From Akkermansiaceae bacterium (GTDB lineage Bacteria; Verrucomicrobiota; Verrucomicrobiia; Verrucomicrobiales; DEV007), in NCBI GenBank assembly GCA_024233005.1, contig JACKQE010000013.1, forward strand, positions 1 to 64,000: DNA of 64,000 bases. The letters run 5' to 3'. The notes under the pieces were generated by a model. The model did no database searches. It had not been told where the DNA came from and saw nothing but the letters and a program-made list of their open reading frames with translations. The translations under genes were made by a program, and so were the position numbers. Positions within the stretch are counted from its first letter, which is position 1, and each line of letters begins with the position of its first letter. Of this stretch, positions 8,976-16,784 are shown in pieces.

Positions 8976-9467
8976 ATGGCTAAAAAGAAAAAAGCAGCTG
9001 CCCCGAAGACGCGGGCGCGGAACGCGGAGTCGATCAAAAACATCAAGCGGATCGATTCCACCAAAACACACGGTTGGCAGGTACATGTCCGCCGGGGAGG
9101 AACTCTCAAAACCAAACTCTTCAGCGACCGCCTTCATGGTGGGAAGAGGAAGGCGCTTGTCGCCGCCAAGGAACATCGGGATATGCTGCTCAAGGATATG
9201 GCAAAACTTGCCAAACCCCTCTGGCGCATCGCTCGCAAACCCAGGACCAACACCGGACATCTCGGTGTGTCCATCACGGAATACGCCAACAAAGGTGGCA
9301 AAAAACGTGAAGTGGTCACTGTCACCGTGCGTGAATCTCTCGGCAAAGCAGTGAACCGCAAGTTCTCTGTCGACAAACTCGGCCGGGAGCAGGCGATCAA
9401 GAAAGCGGTCGCCTGGCGCAGCAAAGTTCTCAAGGAACGCTTGAAAACAGAAAAGGCGGCCTCCTGA
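8976..9467 (+). CDS. Tandem AP2-like domain protein, probable DNA-binding protein
   Basis: A 163-residue, strongly basic protein. The ATG at 8976 gives MAKKKKAAAP; a GTG eight codons earlier is less likely. Two AP2/ERF-like units can be seen: residues 33-73 (GWQVHVRRGG, then KLFSD, GGKRKALVAAKEHRD) and residues 94-153 (GHLGVSITEY, an inserted loop, then RKFSV, LGREQAIKKAVAWR). Each has the three-strand-then-helix order and the Gly-Lys-x-x-Ala helix start of bacterial AP2 domains. The Lys-rich N-terminus would also favour nucleic acid binding. AP2 units in bacteria are found in integrases, homing endonucleases and free-standing proteins; no integrase or nuclease domain is present here. It stands alone with a strong terminator after it. 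Role as a regulator is inference. Confidence 0.72.
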   Translation: MAKKKKAAAPKTRARNAESIKNIKRIDSTKTHGWQVHVRRGGTLKTKLFSDRLHGGKRKALVAAKEHRDMLLKDMAKLAKPLWRIARKPRTNTGHLGVSITEYANKGGKKREVVTVTVRESLGKAVNRKFSVDKLGREQAIKKAVAWRSKVLKERLKTEKAAS

Positions 9468-9508
9468 CCTCATCGGAAGTCCGATCAAAAGAATCAGGAC
9501 TTCACCGG

Positions 9509-9545
9509 AAACGGCACCCCGCTCTCAGCGGAGTGCCGTTTTTTG
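9509..9545 (+). terminator. Rho-independent terminator after the AP2-like gene
   Basis: A 13-14 bp stem (arms beginning ACGGCACCCCGCT at 9511 and ending GTGCCGT at 9539, one C-A mismatch) closes a three-base CTC loop and runs straight into a T-run at 9539-9544. It lies 42 bases after the stop of the AP2-like gene. Confidence 0.88.
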
Positions 9546-9618
9546 TCTACCGGCGCTTCCGCGATCACGCCCTACTCGATTTGATGTGAGGCTGGTAGGA
9601 TGTGTCGGCGTCACTTTC

Positions 9619-11016
9619 ATGTTGGATTATCTCGGCCATCCCCAGCACCTATCCCAAGGATGTTCCCGCCGGGCCATTCTTCGCTTGGGCGGGCTGTCAC
9701 CCTTGGGCCTCTCTCTGTCCCAACTCTTGGCCTCTTCTCCGCCCCCGGACATTTCCCGTGGAGGTTCTTTCGGCAAAGCCAAACGGTGCCTTCTGATCTA
9801 CCTCTGGGGTGGCCCCTCGCATTTGGATCTGTTTGATTTGAAATCCGATGCCCCTTCAGAGGTCAGGGGCCCGTTCCGCCCCATCCGCACGTCCGTTCCA
9901 GGCATTCAGATCGGCGAAGTCCTGCCCAATCTTGCGAAACAGATGCACCGGATCGGCCTGATCCGGTCAGTCAGCCACAGCGACAACAATCATTCCACGA
10001 GCGCCCATTGGATGCTGACTGGACACAAACATCCGCTGGCAGCGGAAAACTTCGGAGCCCGGCGCACGGATTTCCCGCACCTCGGCTCGGTGATCACCCG
10101 CTACTCCCCAGCCAAGCAGGATCTTCCGACATTCGTGGCCCTCCCGGAGAGGATCGGCACCACGGCCGGCTTTGTGACCCCTGGACAGGACGGGGGGTTT
10201 CTAGGAGGAAAATACGATCCCTTCCGAATCGAAGGGAAACCGAACGAGGACGATTTTTCCGTGAAAGATCTCCAACCGGTTCCCGGCCTCACCAGAGACC
10301 GTCTGACCAACCGGAAAAATCTGCTGGATGAGTTCGACCGGTTCCGGAGACATCTGGATGAGTCTCCTGAGTATGCGGACCAGGAAGCCTTTCGGCAGCG
10401 GGCCTTCGAATTGGTGACATCGCCCCGGGTCCGGGAGGCGTTTGATCTGGGAGCAGAATCACTGTCGATGCGGGAAAGTTATGACATGCGACCCTTTGGG
10501 CAGAGCCTCCTCATGGCGCGGCGGCTTCTTGAGTCCGGAGTGAAGTTGGTCACCGTCTATTGGCACCGCGACCAACCCGGGGTGGACACTACGTGGGACA
10601 CCCACAGCAACAACTTCAACGGCCTCCGTGACCGCCTAGCCCCACAGGTCGACCGTCCTATCTCGACACTTTTGGAAGATCTTGCAGCTCGCGGTCTCCT
10701 TGACGATACGCTGGTGGTTTGGTCGAGCGAGTTCGGCCGCACTCCAAAGGTGAACAAAAACGCCGGAAGGGACCACTGGGGAAAATGCAACAGTCTTTGG
10801 ATGGCTGGTGCCGGCGTGCCAGGGGGACAGGCTTACGGCGCTTCCGATAAAATTGGCTCAGAACCCGTTTCCGACGCCGTTTCACCGGGCGACTTTGCCG
10901 CCACCATTTACCATCTTCTCGGACTGGATCCCCATCGTACCATGATCACAGACCGGTTGAACCGCAGCTTCCCCATCGCCGATGGCCGAGTGTTGAACCG
11001 ATTTCTGGGAGCCTGA
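9619..11016 (+). CDS. DUF1501 family secreted protein (Tat signal, sulfatase/alkaline-phosphatase fold)
   Basis: A 465-residue protein of the DUF1501 family, which is abundant in planctomycetes and verrucomicrobia and related to sulfatases; the substrate is not established. I chose the ATG at 9619; a GTG at 9586 is also in frame. A twin-arginine signal lies near the N-terminus (SRRAILRLGG followed by a hydrophobic stretch), so export in folded form is likely. Family landmarks include LWGGPSHLDLFDLK, RSVSHSDNNHSTS, WDTHSNNF and WSSEFGRTP. Unlike the second DUF1501 gene in this window it has no DUF1549/DUF1553 partner next to it. It converges with the M20 gene, stops only four bases apart. Confidence 0.85.
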   Translation: MLDYLGHPQHLSQGCSRRAILRLGGLSPLGLSLSQLLASSPPPDISRGGSFGKAKRCLLIYLWGGPSHLDLFDLKSDAPSEVRGPFRPIRTSVPGIQIGEVLPNLAKQMHRIGLIRSVSHSDNNHSTSAHWMLTGHKHPLAAENFGARRTDFPHLGSVITRYSPAKQDLPTFVALPERIGTTAGFVTPGQDGGFLGGKYDPFRIEGKPNEDDFSVKDLQPVPGLTRDRLTNRKNLLDEFDRFRRHLDESPEYADQEAFRQRAFELVTSPRVREAFDLGAESLSMRESYDMRPFGQSLLMARRLLESGVKLVTVYWHRDQPGVDTTWDTHSNNFNGLRDRLAPQVDRPISTLLEDLAARGLLDDTLVVWSSEFGRTPKVNKNAGRDHWGKCNSLWMAGAGVPGGQAYGASDKIGSEPVSDAVSPGDFAATIYHLLGLDPHRTMITDRLNRSFPIADGRVLNRFLGA

Positions 11017-11020
11017 GAGG

Positions 11021-12193
11021 TCAGGTGGAGAAACTCTCGAGGAAGGAGCGGTAATAGGCCGCTCCCTTCTCCAAATCCTCGACCCGGACCCACTCGTCAA
11101 CGGTGTGAGCCTGGGCAATGGAGCCGGGACCGACAGCCACACTGGGAATTCCGCCCTTGGCCAGCCAAGCCCCATCGCAAAGCCACGGCGCTCCGGCCAG
11201 GGTCGAACCCAGCGAGGTCAGCCGGTTCATCATGGCATGCCCGGGATCCGTGAAAAGCGGACCACATCCTTGGATCAGCGAAACGGAGACGGTCGAAGCG
11301 AACCCATGACGCTTCAGAAAGGCGTGAAAGATCTTGTTGATGCCTCCCGCTTGTTCCAAGGCAGGGGTTTCCCGAAAATCCACCACCGCCCAGCACCGGT
11401 CCGGGACAATGTTGGGCCTGGAACCTCCTTCGATGAGCCCGATGTTGACCGTCGCAGGACCGAGGATGGCATCCCGGTATTCGGCCAGTTCGGCCCGGAA
11501 TTCCACATCAAGCGCCGTCAGCACTTTCAGGAGCGCCGTGATGGCATTCTCTCCCCGCTCCGGAGTGGCCCCGTGAGCAGCTACCCCTTTCGTCTCCAGG
11601 GTGTACCAGTGACACCCTTTGTGAGTGTAGACCACATCCAAGCCTGTCGGCTCCCCCACCAGGGCAAAGTCATACTCATCTCCATGATGAGACGCGAAAT
11701 GTCTTGCCCCCAACTGGCCTGATTCCTCCCCCACTAGGCCGACAAAACCCACTTCGACATTGAGTTCCCCGATCCTCTCTCCCATTTCCCGAAAAGCCCA
11801 TAGCATCGCGGCCATGGTGCCTTTGGTGTCGCTCGCCCCCCTTCCCCAGACCCGCCCGTCCCGAATTTCACCAGAAAAAGGGGGAATGGTCATCCCCGTG
11901 ATACTGACGGTATCGGTATGAGGAGCAAAAAGCACCCGCGGCAAGCCTTCCTTCCCACGAGAATGGGGAAATCGTCCGATCACATTTGGCCGTCCCGGGG
12001 AAGGCTCCTCGAAGGTCACCAATGCGCCGCAGGTCGCCAAAAAAGCGCCCACCGCCTCCGCACAGGCTTTCTCTCCGCAAACGGAGGGGTCCGCGTGAGG
12101 ATCCCCGTCAGGATTCACACTGGGGATCGCAACCAAGCTGCCACAGAGCTCTGCGACGCTTTCTGGCAGCCCTTTGCTTTTTTGTATCATCAT
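11021..12193 (-). CDS. M20 family deacylase/peptidase (ArgE/DapE type)
   Basis: A 390-residue zinc-dependent hydrolase of the M20 family, whose members include acetylornithine deacetylase, succinyl-diaminopimelate desuccinylase and carboxypeptidases. The metal ligands and catalytic residues are visible: HTDTV (first zinc His and catalytic Asp), GRGASDTKG (bridging Asp), GEESG (catalytic Glu and metal Glu), GEPTG, and the dimerisation-domain His in HGATP. No signal peptide, so cytosolic. The ATG at 12193 is followed by a second codon ATG. It does not sit with arginine or lysine genes, so the exact substrate stays open. Confidence 0.85.
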   Translation of the reverse strand: MMIQKSKGLPESVAELCGSLVAIPSVNPDGDPHADPSVCGEKACAEAVGAFLATCGALVTFEEPSPGRPNVIGRFPHSRGKEGLPRVLFAPHTDTVSITGMTIPPFSGEIRDGRVWGRGASDTKGTMAAMLWAFREMGERIGELNVEVGFVGLVGEESGQLGARHFASHHGDEYDFALVGEPTGLDVVYTHKGCHWYTLETKGVAAHGATPERGENAITALLKVLTALDVEFRAELAEYRDAILGPATVNIGLIEGGSRPNIVPDRCWAVVDFRETPALEQAGGINKIFHAFLKRHGFASTVSVSLIQGCGPLFTDPGHAMMNRLTSLGSTLAGAPWLCDGAWLAKGGIPSVAVGPGSIAQAHTVDEWVRVEDLEKGAAYYRSFLESFST

Positions 12194-12299
12194 CCCAATA
12201 TACTTTCCAACAAAAAACGCTCTGCGATTGAATAAGCAATTGACATAGAGCCCTATTCTCGGGCAAATTCAAGATTCAGATATAACATCTATACCGGAA

Positions 12300-13235
12300 A
12301 TGAGTGACACCGCCCCAACGAATCCTGAGGCCCAAAAGCCACAGACCAAAACCTCAACCGTTCCCCTGAAAAAGGAGACAGTGCGGATCACTCTGCGGGC
12401 TCGGCCTGAGGATACAGGCCCCGTGGCTCCGAAAGGTTCCACCGCTCCCTTGCGCTCTTCCGGCAGCGGCCCCATCGCGGGAGGAACAGGCCCGATCGAT
12501 GACGTTACGGCACCGATTTCCGCCCTCGAAGACGACACCACTCCGACCGGCGCCACTGCGCCAGCTCCTGCCACCGTGGCGCCTGCCGCCCCGGAAGCTG
12601 CCATGGCCACGGTCCCTGTCCGGTTGGCTCCCCCTTCGCCACCGCCCCCCTCAGCCCCATCGGTGACGGGCCCTCCCGTGCCTCCATCCATCTCTGCGCC
12701 GTCGGCGCCCCGTCCACCCGCCCCGCCGAGCGTGAGCGCGCCAAAACCTCCGGGAGTGACGGCTCCCAAACCGAGCGCGCCTCCCGCACCGCCGTCTGCT
12801 CCACGTGCCACCGCCCCACTGCCAGCGGCAGGTGGTGGTCCCATCGGAGCGAAAACCATTCCTTTGGCAAAATCGCCCTCACCGAGTGGTGCGGGTCCGA
12901 TTGGTGCCAAAACCATTCCTCTCGCCAAGGGCCCCTCTCCAACGGGACCCATGGCAGGGAAATCCACCACGCCGCTCACAAAACCCGGAGGAGCCTCCCC
13001 GCTGCCTCAGGCCACTGTTCAGTTGGCAAAAACCGGTCCTTTGCCTGCAGGCGGTCCTCCGACCTCCCCGCTGGCTCTGGCCCCCAAGCCCAATATCAAA
13101 TCCACTGCCGCAGTGGAGGAGGAGTGGGAAGAAGAATTCGAAGAATCTGGACTTATGCCCTTCGCCATTGTTGTTCTATTGCTCGCTATCGGTGTTCTGG
13201 TGATTGAAATCCTCACCAAAATGGCTGCGGGCTGA
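12300..13235 (+). CDS. Pro/Ala-rich repetitive protein with C-terminal membrane anchor
   Basis: A 311-residue protein. After an opening of about 30 residues comes a conserved-looking core KKETVRITLRARPE (residues 25-38), then about 220 residues dominated by Pro, Ala, Thr, Ser and Gly with recurring short units such as GAKTIPLAK (two near-identical copies encoded around 12845-12930), TAPL, TTPL and TSPL. An acidic patch (VEEEWEEEFEES) precedes a single hydrophobic helix (LMPFAIVVLLLAIGVLVIEIL) and a short tail, so the protein is probably tail-anchored with the long disordered part in the cytoplasm. I recall KKETVRITL plus proline-rich proteins from other Verrucomicrobiota but no function. The Pro-rich stretch is compositionally extreme. 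Confidence 0.75.
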   Translation: MSDTAPTNPEAQKPQTKTSTVPLKKETVRITLRARPEDTGPVAPKGSTAPLRSSGSGPIAGGTGPIDDVTAPISALEDDTTPTGATAPAPATVAPAAPEAAMATVPVRLAPPSPPPPSAPSVTGPPVPPSISAPSAPRPPAPPSVSAPKPPGVTAPKPSAPPAPPSAPRATAPLPAAGGGPIGAKTIPLAKSPSPSGAGPIGAKTIPLAKGPSPTGPMAGKSTTPLTKPGGASPLPQATVQLAKTGPLPAGGPPTSPLALAPKPNIKSTAAVEEEWEEEFEESGLMPFAIVVLLLAIGVLVIEILTKMAAG

Positions 13236-13520
13236 GGCCCTACAGCTGAGGACAGCTAGGCCTTCCAAGGCGCGCCAACCAAGGTGCTCCAGGATCTTCT
13301 GCGCCCAGAGCAAATGCGATCGGATTGGGAGGGCAGATGGTCTCTTCGATCGCCCCCCCTTTTCAACATTGCGCGCGATGACGCAGGACTTGAGGTGAGA
13401 TGGGGAGTAAACCTGTTTGCGGCCAAGAGGTCCAACTGCCAGCTCCACCTCCCTGCTGTCACGGTCACTCGAGGATCCCCTCGATCATCAAACCTGGGGT
13501 CGACACAATGCTGGCGGCCG

Positions 13521-14171
13521 TTAGGGAAAGAGAGCCGGTGACATGGCAATTTCAGGACGATCCGGCAAGATTGGATGCATCAAATCCTGGTCTTCGATCT
13601 CCTTCTGCAGCGCAATCAAACGGGCTTGGCCTTCCTTGGTCGCGCCCAACCGGCCTTCACTGGATTGGAGTTGCAACTCGCATCTCCTGAGTTGATAACG
13701 GAGCGTGTTGGGAAAAAACTCCGGCCTCCCCATACGCAACCCCAACAGATCCCGTTGGACGATAAGCAGGGTCCGCACGGATGCCTCCCAGTCCTGCAAG
13801 GATGCCTGGCGCTCTCCGGCGGCCAACTGCTCCAACAGGCCAAAGTACGCATCCGCCGCATCATGGTCGAGAGCACAGATTTCGTTGTAGGTTCGGGCCG
13901 CATCGTTCCGCAGTGCCTCAAGCCGGAATTCGACGATTTCTTTCTGGAATTCAGGATATTTCCCGTTCACGTAGGCCATGCGGTCTGCGGCAATCTGGTA
14001 ATGCTCCAGCGCATCGAGCCATTCTCCCTTCCCGGATTGAGCCAAAGCCCGGGTGTAGGCAACCACCCCCTGATACCACAAATCCTCGGCCACAGAACCT
14101 TCCGGCTTGGATTGAACGACCCCTGCGAAAAGCAGAAATGCAAAAATCCAGCTGAGCCAAGAGGGAAACAT
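13521..14171 (-). CDS. Secreted alpha-helical protein of unknown function
   Basis: A 216-residue exported protein. The ATG at 14171 begins a signal peptide (MFPSWLSWIFAFLLFAGVVQS); an upstream TTG would lie inside the rplS terminator and is rejected. The mature part is rich in helices with Ala, Leu, Glu and Arg (phrases ALEHYQIAADRM and YNEICALDHDAADAYFGLLEQL), giving a TPR-like look although no canonical repeat is clear. It lies just downstream of rplS but behind a strong terminator, so it is probably expressed on its own. Function unknown. Confidence 0.65.
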   Translation of the reverse strand: MFPSWLSWIFAFLLFAGVVQSKPEGSVAEDLWYQGVVAYTRALAQSGKGEWLDALEHYQIAADRMAYVNGKYPEFQKEIVEFRLEALRNDAARTYNEICALDHDAADAYFGLLEQLAAGERQASLQDWEASVRTLLIVQRDLLGLRMGRPEFFPNTLRYQLRRCELQLQSSEGRLGATKEGQARLIALQKEIEDQDLMHPILPDRPEIAMSPALFP

Positions 14172-14235
14172 CGGGAAAATTACACTATTTATGACAAACA
14201 GCAAAGCCGAACCTTTGCTGCGAACAGTGCGCCAC

Positions 14236-14270
14236 AAAAAAAAGCGACTTCTTCACGGGGAAGCAATCGC
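14236..14270 (-). terminator. Rho-independent terminator after rplS
   Basis: On the minus strand an 11-bp stem (arms 14260-14270 and 14244-14254, one mismatch and one wobble pair) with a five-base loop is followed directly by eight Ts (14243-14236). It lies 40 bases after the rplS stop. Confidence 0.85.
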
Positions 14271-14310
14271 TCTTTCATACACTCCCGATGAGGGGAGAAG
14301 ATTCAGTCAA

Positions 14311-14670
14311 TCAAGCGTCTTTGGCCTTCTTGGACTGCTTGACCTGCATGGCTTGCTTGCCGATCCGGCCACGTAGGTAGTTCAGCTTCGCACGCCGGAC
14401 TTTGCCCTTTTGAACGACTTCAACTTTAGCGACCTTGGGGGAATGAATCGGGAAAACACGTTCCACGCCTTCGCTATTGGAGATTTTGCGAACTGTAAAG
14501 GCTTGGTTGACACCAATGCCGTGCCGGGAAAGAACGATCCCCTGATAGATCTGAATACGTTCTTTGCCGCTTTCAATGACCCGCGTATGGACTTTGACGG
14601 TGTCTCCGGGACCGAAATCCGGCACATCGCTCTTCAGTTGTTCGCGCTCGATTTTGTCGATGACGTTCAT
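14311..14670 (-). CDS. rplS: 50S ribosomal protein L19
   Basis: A 119-residue ribosomal protein L19, a large-subunit component at the interface with the small subunit. The start was set at the ATG at 14670 (MNVIDKIEREQLKSD), which matches the family; the open frame runs further upstream without homology. Typical phrases are FGPGDTVKVHTRVIE, YQGIVLSRHG, RKISNSEGVERVFPIHSP and the basic end KLNYLRGRIGKQA. It is monocistronic here, not in the usual rpsP-rimM-trmD-rplS operon, with its own terminator downstream and no strong Shine-Dalgarno sequence. Confidence 0.96.
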   Translation of the reverse strand: MNVIDKIEREQLKSDVPDFGPGDTVKVHTRVIESGKERIQIYQGIVLSRHGIGVNQAFTVRKISNSEGVERVFPIHSPKVAKVEVVQKGKVRRAKLNYLRGRIGKQAMQVKQSKKAKDA

Positions 14671-14928
14671 GGTAGTGTCTTGGAAATGGGGGACGGGCGT
14701 CCCTGGGGTTTGCGTTTCGCCTCTTGCCGACAGGGTCGACTTCCGCGAAGGAGACCAAGTCCGGTACACCCGACAGGCGCGGCGGAGGGATGGAATCTTT
14801 ACTCCCGAATCATCCAAAAGCAATGAAAATTCGTAACATTTTTCTTGCAAGATCTCCAAGTTCCGCCTAGACTGGCGCCCTTCCAAGGACCGGGGACTTC
14901 CCGATCCATGAAGGAAACAATCTGGTAG

Positions 14929-15005
<77 letters not shown>

Positions 15006-15307
15006 GTAGTTTCCTGATCTTTTTAAAGGGATCAACTTTCAGTTCCGCCTCCTAAAAGCTTGGTCTGAGGTGAAACAACTTTCCCCGGTGCGAACTGTTC
15101 GATTCTGCCTACCCAGCCATCCGTTGGATGCGACCAAACGGACGGTCACCTGCACCGTTCGTTTCGCAGCCGCCCATTCCAGTTTGTCCCAGCTCTCAAT
15201 TTTTCCAGATGCCCGGGCCTTGACCTGACCACCTCCTGGGCACTGCTTGATGCCCGGTTCCGCAGGGAAGCCAGCCCTCGCCGAACGAGGGGAGAAGGGG
15301 GGGGCGA
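15006..15307. other. Intergenic spacer after tRNA-Asp
   Basis: About 300 bases between the tRNA and the end of the leftward DUF1501 gene. A small open frame on the minus strand has no recognisable domain or start signal. A weak hairpin follows the tRNA at about 15012-15032 but lacks a T-run. Nothing else was seen. Confidence 0.4.
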
Positions 15308-16762
15308 TCAAGCCAGGATGGAGCGCACCACTTTACCCGCCGTATCAGTGAGCCGGAAATCGCGACCATTAAAACGATAGGTGAGGCGTTCATGGTCAAC
15401 TCCCATCAGATGCAGGAGCGTGGCGTGAAAATCATTCACATGAACCGGATCCTGCACAATGTCGAAACCGAGATCGCAGGTTTCGCCATGGACCTGCCCC
15501 CCTTTGATGCCCCCTCCGGCCATCCAGAAGGAAAAGCAGTTTTTGTGATGCTCTCGTCCATAGCTGCCGTTTTTCGTGCTGATGAGCCCTTGGGAATAGC
15601 AGGTGCGACCAAACTCGGTGCCCCAGATGACGAGCGTGTCCTTGAGCATGTCCCGCTGTTTGAGGTCGCGGATAAGGCCTGCGCAGCCGAAATCCACCTC
15701 CAGGGTGTTGCCTTTCATGGCGTCTGGAAGGGCCCCATGGTGGTCCCATCCCGGATGATAGAGCTGGATATAACGCACTCCCTTCTCGGCCAAGCGCCTC
15801 GCCAACAGGCAATTCCTGGCGAAAGAGCCTGTTTTGTCCACATCAGGGCCGTAGAGACTTTTGACATGGTCGGGTTCCCCGGAAATGTCGGTCGCTTCCG
15901 GCACGGAAGCCTGCATGCGGTAGGCCAACTCAAACTGTGCTATGCGGGATTCGATCTCGCTCTCCCCGCGCTCGGCCATCTCGAGAGCATGGAGTTCCCC
16001 CAATCGGTCGAGTGATTTGCGCTGCAGTTCCCGGCTGATGCCCGGAGGAGTGCCTAGGAAGAGCACCGGATCGTTCGCCGAACGGAACTGGGTGCCCTGA
16101 TATTTTGAAGGCAGGAACCCATTGTCCCACAGTCGGGCCGAAAGCGGCTGATCGACCCCACGGTTCGAGACCATGACGATGAATCCGGGAAGGTCCGCAT
16201 TCTCGCTGCCAAGACCATAGGTGGTCCAAGATCCGATGCAGGGGCGACCGGGCAACTGGGAACCGGAGACCATGAAGATCATTCCCGGGTCGTGGTTCAC
16301 CGCATCCGAGTACATGCTTCGGATCACACAGATGTCGTCGACCACTTTTCCGGTCTCTGGCAGCAGATCGCTGATCCAGGTGCCGCACTGTCCTTGTTGG
16401 TGGAAGGGAGCGAACGAATTGACCAATTGAAAGTGGGCCTGATTGTTGGACATGCCAAGCAGACCACGCTTGCGGTAAGACTCGGGCAGCTCTTCAGAAT
16501 GACGCTTCGCCAATTCAGGCTTGTGATCGAATGTCTCGAACTGGGAAGCCCCTCCGCTCATGAAGAGAAAGATGACCCTCTTGGCTTTGGGTGCAAAATG
16601 GGGCAACCCGGGGAGACCATGCAGGAGGCCCTGCTCGCCTTTGGCGGAGGTCCCTCCTCCGAGCATTTCAGCCAAAGCCAGACTTCCCAACCCTCCTCCA
16701 AAACGGGAAAGCATGGATCGACGGCTCCAGCGGGGAGCATCTGACTGAGGAAGGTGTTTCAC
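15308..16762 (-). CDS. DUF1501 family secreted protein (Tat signal), partner of the DUF1549/DUF1553 gene
   Basis: A 484-residue DUF1501 protein, sulfatase-related, substrate unknown. I prefer the GTG at 16762 (reading MKHLPQSDAPRW), 22 bases after the stop of the upstream gene; an ATG at 16807 that would overlap that gene is the alternative. A Tat signal (SRRSMLSRFGGGLGSLALAEML) starts about residue 14. Landmarks are FMSGGASQFETFDHKP, SMYSDAVNHDPG, HPGWDHHG, WGTEFGRT and REHHKNCFSFWMAGGG. Together with the large gene just upstream it makes the standard two-gene planctomycete/verrucomicrobia module. Confidence 0.88.
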   Translation of the reverse strand: MKHLPQSDAPRWSRRSMLSRFGGGLGSLALAEMLGGGTSAKGEQGLLHGLPGLPHFAPKAKRVIFLFMSGGASQFETFDHKPELAKRHSEELPESYRKRGLLGMSNNQAHFQLVNSFAPFHQQGQCGTWISDLLPETGKVVDDICVIRSMYSDAVNHDPGMIFMVSGSQLPGRPCIGSWTTYGLGSENADLPGFIVMVSNRGVDQPLSARLWDNGFLPSKYQGTQFRSANDPVLFLGTPPGISRELQRKSLDRLGELHALEMAERGESEIESRIAQFELAYRMQASVPEATDISGEPDHVKSLYGPDVDKTGSFARNCLLARRLAEKGVRYIQLYHPGWDHHGALPDAMKGNTLEVDFGCAGLIRDLKQRDMLKDTLVIWGTEFGRTCYSQGLISTKNGSYGREHHKNCFSFWMAGGGIKGGQVHGETCDLGFDIVQDPVHVNDFHATLLHLMGVDHERLTYRFNGRDFRLTDTAGKVVRSILA

Positions 16763-16784
16763 GCCTGGAAATGTGGAAAGAAAA

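Noticed and set aside
12269..12979. A Gly-rich minus-strand frame of 236 codons
   Set aside because: It is the antisense of the Pro-rich repeat gene; Pro codons read as Gly on the other strand.
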